Assembly: GCA_942490855.1 (NCBI GenBank)
Contig: CALNYS010000001.1
Location: 310,001-374,000, forward strand
Origin: CALNYS01 sp942490855
Lineage (GTDB): Bacteria; Planctomycetota; Phycisphaerae; Phycisphaerales; UBA1924
Reading direction: 5' to 3'
DNA length: 64,000 nucleotides
Part shown: positions 61,405-64,000 of the stretch, in pieces
How positions within the stretch are numbered: the stretch's first letter is position 1
How the letters are laid out: every line of letters starts with the position of its first letter
The notes under the pieces: generated by a model
The model's database searches: none
What the model saw: only the letters and a program-made list of their open reading frames with translations
What the model was told of the DNA's origin: nothing
Translations under genes and position numbers: made by a program

Positions 61405-62306
61405 GCCCCCATCGTAGAGCCAGCCGCGAGCCGGCGTCGCAGCGCCGCGCCAAGCTTCGCCCCGGCGTGCGCCGCCCACGGGAAGAACAGCTCCGGCTCC
61501 ACCAGCTCCACCTCGATGATCCGGTACTCGCCCGCTTCCGGCTCCACGAGATCCACCCGCGCGTACAGCGGGGGCGAATCCCACAGCGCCCCCGCGGCGC
61601 GCACCGTTTCGAGCGCCGCAGGGGCGGGCTCCTCCAACACGTACGCCCCGCCGAACTCGATCTGCACGCGGTAGTCGCCCCCCGTCGGCGTCTTCCGCAC
61701 CGCGTGCGTCGCCTCCCCGTCGATCAGCACCACCGACAGCTCGCCCCGCTCGCGCACGCCCTCGATCAGCGGCTGGACCATCGCCGCGCACCGCCGGTGG
61801 ATGCTCCCGATGTGTGCGCGCAACGCGTCGGCGTCGCTCAGCGGCGCGATCAGCAGGTCCTCCGCCCCGGCCCCCACGGCCGGCTTGATCGCGACGGAAT
61901 CCCACCCCTCCGCCGCGGCCGCGGCCAGAACCGCGCCGGCGTCGGCCCCCGGCTCGGCCCACAGCGTCGGCACGGCCGCGTCGCCGAGGCGTTTGAGATA
62001 GGACTTGTGGAGGTTGGCCGCGGCCGTGGCGCTGGGGTTGAAGACGGGGGTGACGGCCTCGACGCGGCGCATCCAGGCGAGGAATTCATCTACGCGTTCG
62101 GTGTAGTCCCAGGTCGTTCTGATGAGAACCGCGTCGTATCGGGCCCAATCGATGGTTTCGTCGTCCCAGCGGGCGGTTTCGGCGTGGATCGCCTCGGCGG
62201 CGAGCTGGTCGGTGAGGGCCTCGTCGTCTCCGGCGGAGAGGCCGGGGTGGTCGGCGCAGGTGGCGAGGGCGACGGTGAGATTTGGGGTTGGGTTGGGTTG
62301 TGGCAT
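61401..62306 (-). CDS. ATP-grasp protein (RimK/DcsG-like)
   Basis: A 301-residue protein with the shape of a compact ATP-grasp ligase: an N-terminal Rossmann-like part (VLIRTTWDYTERVDEFLAW), a lid (NLHKSYLKRLGDAAVPTLW, VAIKPAVGAGAEDL with the ATP-binding Lys) and the metal/catalytic segment YARVDLVEPEAGEYRIIEVELVEPELFF. Related proteins include cycloserine-pathway DcsG and glutathione-synthetase-like ligases; the substrates here are unknown. It is the first gene of the minus-strand mvaB-crotonase operon and lies under the GTATAC operator. No link between this fold and leucine breakdown is known to me. Confidence 0.75.
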   Translation of the reverse strand: MPQPNPTPNLTVALATCADHPGLSAGDDEALTDQLAAEAIHAETARWDDETIDWARYDAVLIRTTWDYTERVDEFLAWMRRVEAVTPVFNPSATAAANLHKSYLKRLGDAAVPTLWAEPGADAGAVLAAAAAEGWDSVAIKPAVGAGAEDLLIAPLSDADALRAHIGSIHRRCAAMVQPLIEGVRERGELSVVLIDGEATHAVRKTPTGGDYRVQIEFGGAYVLEEPAPAALETVRAAGALWDSPPLYARVDLVEPEAGEYRIIEVELVEPELFFPWAAHAGAKLGAALRRRLAAGSTMGA

Positions 62307-62310
62307 GGTT

Positions 62311-62330
62311 GTATACAGTATACCGTATAC
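62311..62330. promoter_or_regulatory. Three tandem GTATAC palindromes between divergent genes (GntR operator)
   Basis: GTATAC occurs at 62311-62316, 62318-62323 and 62325-62330, each self-complementary, on a 7-base period. The array fills almost the whole 26-base gap between the ATP-grasp start (62306, minus) and the GntR start (62333, plus) and supplies TATAC-type -10 boxes for both strands. GntR/FCD regulators commonly bind GTATAC-centred palindromes, so autoregulation together with control of the mvaB operon is likely. Confidence 0.75.
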
Positions 62331-62332
62331 AT

Positions 62333-63001
62333 ATGGTTCCTCTCAAGCGCGAGTCACTCCGAGACCAGGTCCGCGAGTCGTTGCGGGATCAGATTGTCAC
62401 CGGCGAGCTGGCGCCGGGCGAGCCGCTGACGGAGGCGGAGCTTTCGACTTCGCTCGGGGTGAGCCGCACGCCGCTCCGGGAAGCGCTGCTCCAGCTGGAA
62501 CGGGAGGGGATGGTTCGCGCGGCGCCGCCCCGGGGGTTCGCGGTCGCGCCGCTGACGTCGAGTGAGGTGGAGGAGCTGTTCCCGATCGTGGGCGCGCTGC
62601 ACGCGCTGGCGCTGCGTCTGACAGGGGAGGTCCCGGCGGCGCAGTTGGACCTCCTGCGCGCCGTGAACATGACGATCGCCATGAACGCGAACGCGGAGAC
62701 GGTGTTCAACCAGGATCTGAAGTGGCACCGCCTGCTGCTCGTGCGTTGCCCGAACGCGCGGCTGCTCGAGTTGATCGGCACGCTGCACGACGCGACGCGG
62801 CGGTACGACCTCGCGTATTTCCGTGAGGCGGGGGACGCGTTGGTGTCTGCGGCGCAGCACGACGCGATTGTTGAACTACTCGCTCGCGGCGACGTGAACG
62901 CCGCGGCTCAGATGCTCGACGCCCACTGGCGTTCGGGCATGGCCCCGCTCAAGGCGTGGCTGGACAAAAAGGAGACGCGTGATGCGCATGACCAGACGTG
63001 A
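62333..63001 (+). CDS. GntR-family transcriptional regulator, FCD subfamily
   Basis: A 222-residue regulator. The winged helix-turn-helix occupies residues ~8-72 (LRDQIVTGELAPGEPLTEAELS, GVSRTPLREALLQLEREGMV, APPRGFAV). The C-terminal FCD domain is all-helical and carries the metal/ligand His/Asp positions (FNQDLKWHRLLL, SAAQHDAIVELLARGD). The ATG at 62333 follows the GTATAC array directly. Divergence from the mvaB operon suggests it responds to a catabolic acid or acyl-CoA, but the ligand is unknown. The next gene overlaps its end by 20 bases. Confidence 0.9.
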   Translation: MVPLKRESLRDQVRESLRDQIVTGELAPGEPLTEAELSTSLGVSRTPLREALLQLEREGMVRAAPPRGFAVAPLTSSEVEELFPIVGALHALALRLTGEVPAAQLDLLRAVNMTIAMNANAETVFNQDLKWHRLLLVRCPNARLLELIGTLHDATRRYDLAYFREAGDALVSAAQHDAIVELLARGDVNAAAQMLDAHWRSGMAPLKAWLDKKETRDAHDQT

Positions 63002-63473
63002 AGCGGCGCTCGCTGGGATCGGTGTGGCGGTGTACGGCGCGTGGTCTCCCGGGCGGGCGGCGCTGGCCGCGGACCCGGTGAAGCCCCCGCCGCTTGATCC
63101 GGAGATGGTTCAGTCGGTGGTGGGCGCGGGGCACCGCGACCTCGAGAAGGTGATGAAGCTCGTGACGGAGCAGCCCTCGCTTGTGCGCGCGGCGTGGGAC
63201 TGGGGCGGGGGCGACTTTGAGACGGCTCTCGGGGCGGCTGCCCACACCGGGCGGGTTTCGATCGCGGAGTTCCTGATCTCGAAGGGCGCGCCGATGGACC
63301 TCTTCGCGGCGGCGATGCTGGGCAAGCTGGACGTAGTGAAGGGGGTTCTCGGGGCGATGCCGGAGCAGCTGCACACGCCGGGGCCGCACGGGATCCCGCT
63401 GATCGCGCACACGCGGTTCGAGCAGAGCGCCCCGGTGAAGGCGTATCTGGAGTCCCTCGGCTCCTCGATGTGA
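62982..63473 (+). CDS. Tat-exported ankyrin-like protein
   Basis: A 163-residue protein. The N-terminus MTRREAALAGIGVAVYGAW has a twin-arginine pair and a hydrophobic core ending near AALAA, a likely Tat signal. The mature part contains two or three ankyrin-type repeats (ALGAAAHTGRVSIAEFLISKGAP, then AAMLGKLDVVKGVLGA). AAGGAG lies 7 bases before the ATG at 62982, inside the end of the GntR gene. A terminator follows at 63566. Exported ankyrin proteins usually bind other proteins; no partner is evident. Confidence 0.75.
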   Translation: MRMTRREAALAGIGVAVYGAWSPGRAALAADPVKPPPLDPEMVQSVVGAGHRDLEKVMKLVTEQPSLVRAAWDWGGGDFETALGAAAHTGRVSIAEFLISKGAPMDLFAAAMLGKLDVVKGVLGAMPEQLHTPGPHGIPLIAHTRFEQSAPVKAYLESLGSSM

Positions 63474-63565
63474 GCATCACCGGATTGTGGTGAGGGCGGC
63501 GGGCACGGTTTACGCGTGTATCTCTGAGGCTGCTCTGTGTTTGCGAGCAGAATCTTCTCCCGAAG

Positions 63566-63600
63566 CGTTCGGGGCGGGCGACGGCCCCGAACGTTTTTTT
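63566..63600 (+). terminator. Rho-independent terminator after the ankyrin gene
   Basis: A 9-bp stem CGTTCGGGG/CCCCGAACG (63566-63574 with 63585-63593) and a 10-base loop, followed by seven T. It lies in the 166-base gap before the SDR gene. Confidence 0.92.
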
Positions 63601-63639
63601 AGTCGGTGAGGGCTTGGGGTGCGCCGCTAGCATGCCCGC

Positions 63640-64000
63640 ATGACGAGTGAACAGGCAAAGACGTGCGCGTCCGTCGGGCCGGGGGGTGATGGTCGGCTCG
63701 GCGGGACGCGCGCGCTCGTGACGGGCGCGGCGCGGGGGATCGGGCTGGCGATCGCTGAGGCGTTCGTGGGCGCGGGGCGCTCGCGTTCTTCTGACCGACC
63801 TCCGAGAGGACGAGGGGCGGGCGGCCGCCGACGCGATCGGCGATCACGCGTCGTTCTTTGCGCTTGACGTGCGGGACGAGTCGGCGTGGGAGCGCGGGAT
63901 GGGGCACGCGATCGGGACGCTCGGCGGGCTTGACGTCCTCGTGAACAACGCGGGGGTGACGGGGTTCGAGGAGGGCGCGCCGTCGCACGACCCTGAGCAT
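63640..64000 (+). pseudogene. Short-chain dehydrogenase/reductase, frameshifted and cut by the window edge
   Basis: The gene starts at ATG 63640 with TAGCAT 6 bases upstream and no ribosome site. The cofactor loop LVTGAARGIGLAIAEAFVGAG is normal. The frame then breaks at a GGGG run (63774-63777): removing one G continues the protein perfectly as GARVLLTDLREDEGRAA, then FFALDVRDESAWE and LDVLVNNAGVTG, the Rossmann-fold and NNAG motifs of an SDR. Without correction the frame ends at 63867. The catalytic Ser-Tyr-Lys lies beyond the window. A one-base homopolymer insertion is the simplest explanation. Confidence 0.85.

Noticed and set aside
62086..62346. Small frames across the GntR/ATP-grasp divergent region
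   Set aside because: They run through the GTATAC operator and start codons of two well-supported genes.

Overview
The window is a high-GC (roughly 70%) bacterial chromosome segment. Gene content points to the Planctomycetota, most likely a Phycisphaerae-type bacterium: a complete alternative complex III plus A2-type cytochrome oxidase operon, SNF2 helicase with a SWIM-like partner, a CxxCGYDL zinc-ribbon membrane protein, a twin-arginine ankyrin protein, and many 4-base GTGA/ATGA gene overlaps. This assignment is an inference from gene families; no rRNA is present.

Layout. 1-5,218: start of a cytochrome c biogenesis-like membrane protein, tRNA-Lys(UUU), SNF2 helicase plus degenerate SWIM partner, tRNA-Gln(UUG). 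5,256-10,245: housekeeping run on + (GlmU-type pyrophosphorylase, prs, rplY, pth, rpsF, ssb, rplI) closed by a strong terminator. 10,286-14,949: minus-strand CvpA-like protein, membrane-anchored PilB-like pseudo-ATPase and PilT. 15,239-21,652: secreted hydrolase, low-GC thioredoxin/TIGR03435-like protein, frameshifted FtsX-type permease with its ATPase, gcvH. 21,756-25,066: TIM-barrel protein, cmk, plsC, ndk, DoxX-like protein. 25,068-41,103: respiratory block with ctaA divergent from actABCDEF, a small membrane protein, SCO, coxBACD and a two-TM protein. 41,144-51,046: MFS transporter, thyA-folA, rnhA, purL-purQ, a zinc-ribbon membrane protein and a Gfo/Idh/MocA oxidoreductase, with three clusters of CCCTCTCCC palindromic repeats between genes. 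51,292-62,306 (minus): a leucine/branched-chain catabolic set (2-oxoacid dehydrogenase E1 alpha/beta with a lipoprotein between them, leucine-type dehydrogenase, acyl-CoA dehydrogenase, three crotonases, HMG-CoA lyase, ATP-grasp protein). 62,333-64,000: divergent GntR/FCD regulator, ankyrin protein and the start of a frameshifted SDR gene.

How the genes work together. actA-F, SCO, coxBACD and ctaA together encode a quinol-to-oxygen branch: ACIII oxidises quinol, the haem-copper oxidase reduces oxygen, SCO helps load CuA and CtaA makes haem A. The catabolic block can be read as deamination, oxidative decarboxylation, acyl-CoA oxidation, hydration to HMG-CoA and lyase cleavage. Its upstream end faces a GntR/FCD gene across three tandem GTATAC palindromes.

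The standout observation is inside the HMG-CoA lyase gene. A roughly 443-bp cassette bounded by 37-nt inverted repeats (34/37 identical) is inserted in frame and encodes a DUF559 (PD-(D/E)XK-like) nuclease domain, while both halves of the lyase keep their catalytic motifs. The inverted-repeat ends belong to the same palindromic family that lies as solo copies at 42.4, 44.0 and 51.1 kb, so the cassette may be the autonomous form of that repeat family. A second window-wide signal is a TANNNT hexamer exactly 6-8 nt before the start codon of at least eight genes that lack a Shine-Dalgarno sequence, as expected for leaderless mRNAs.
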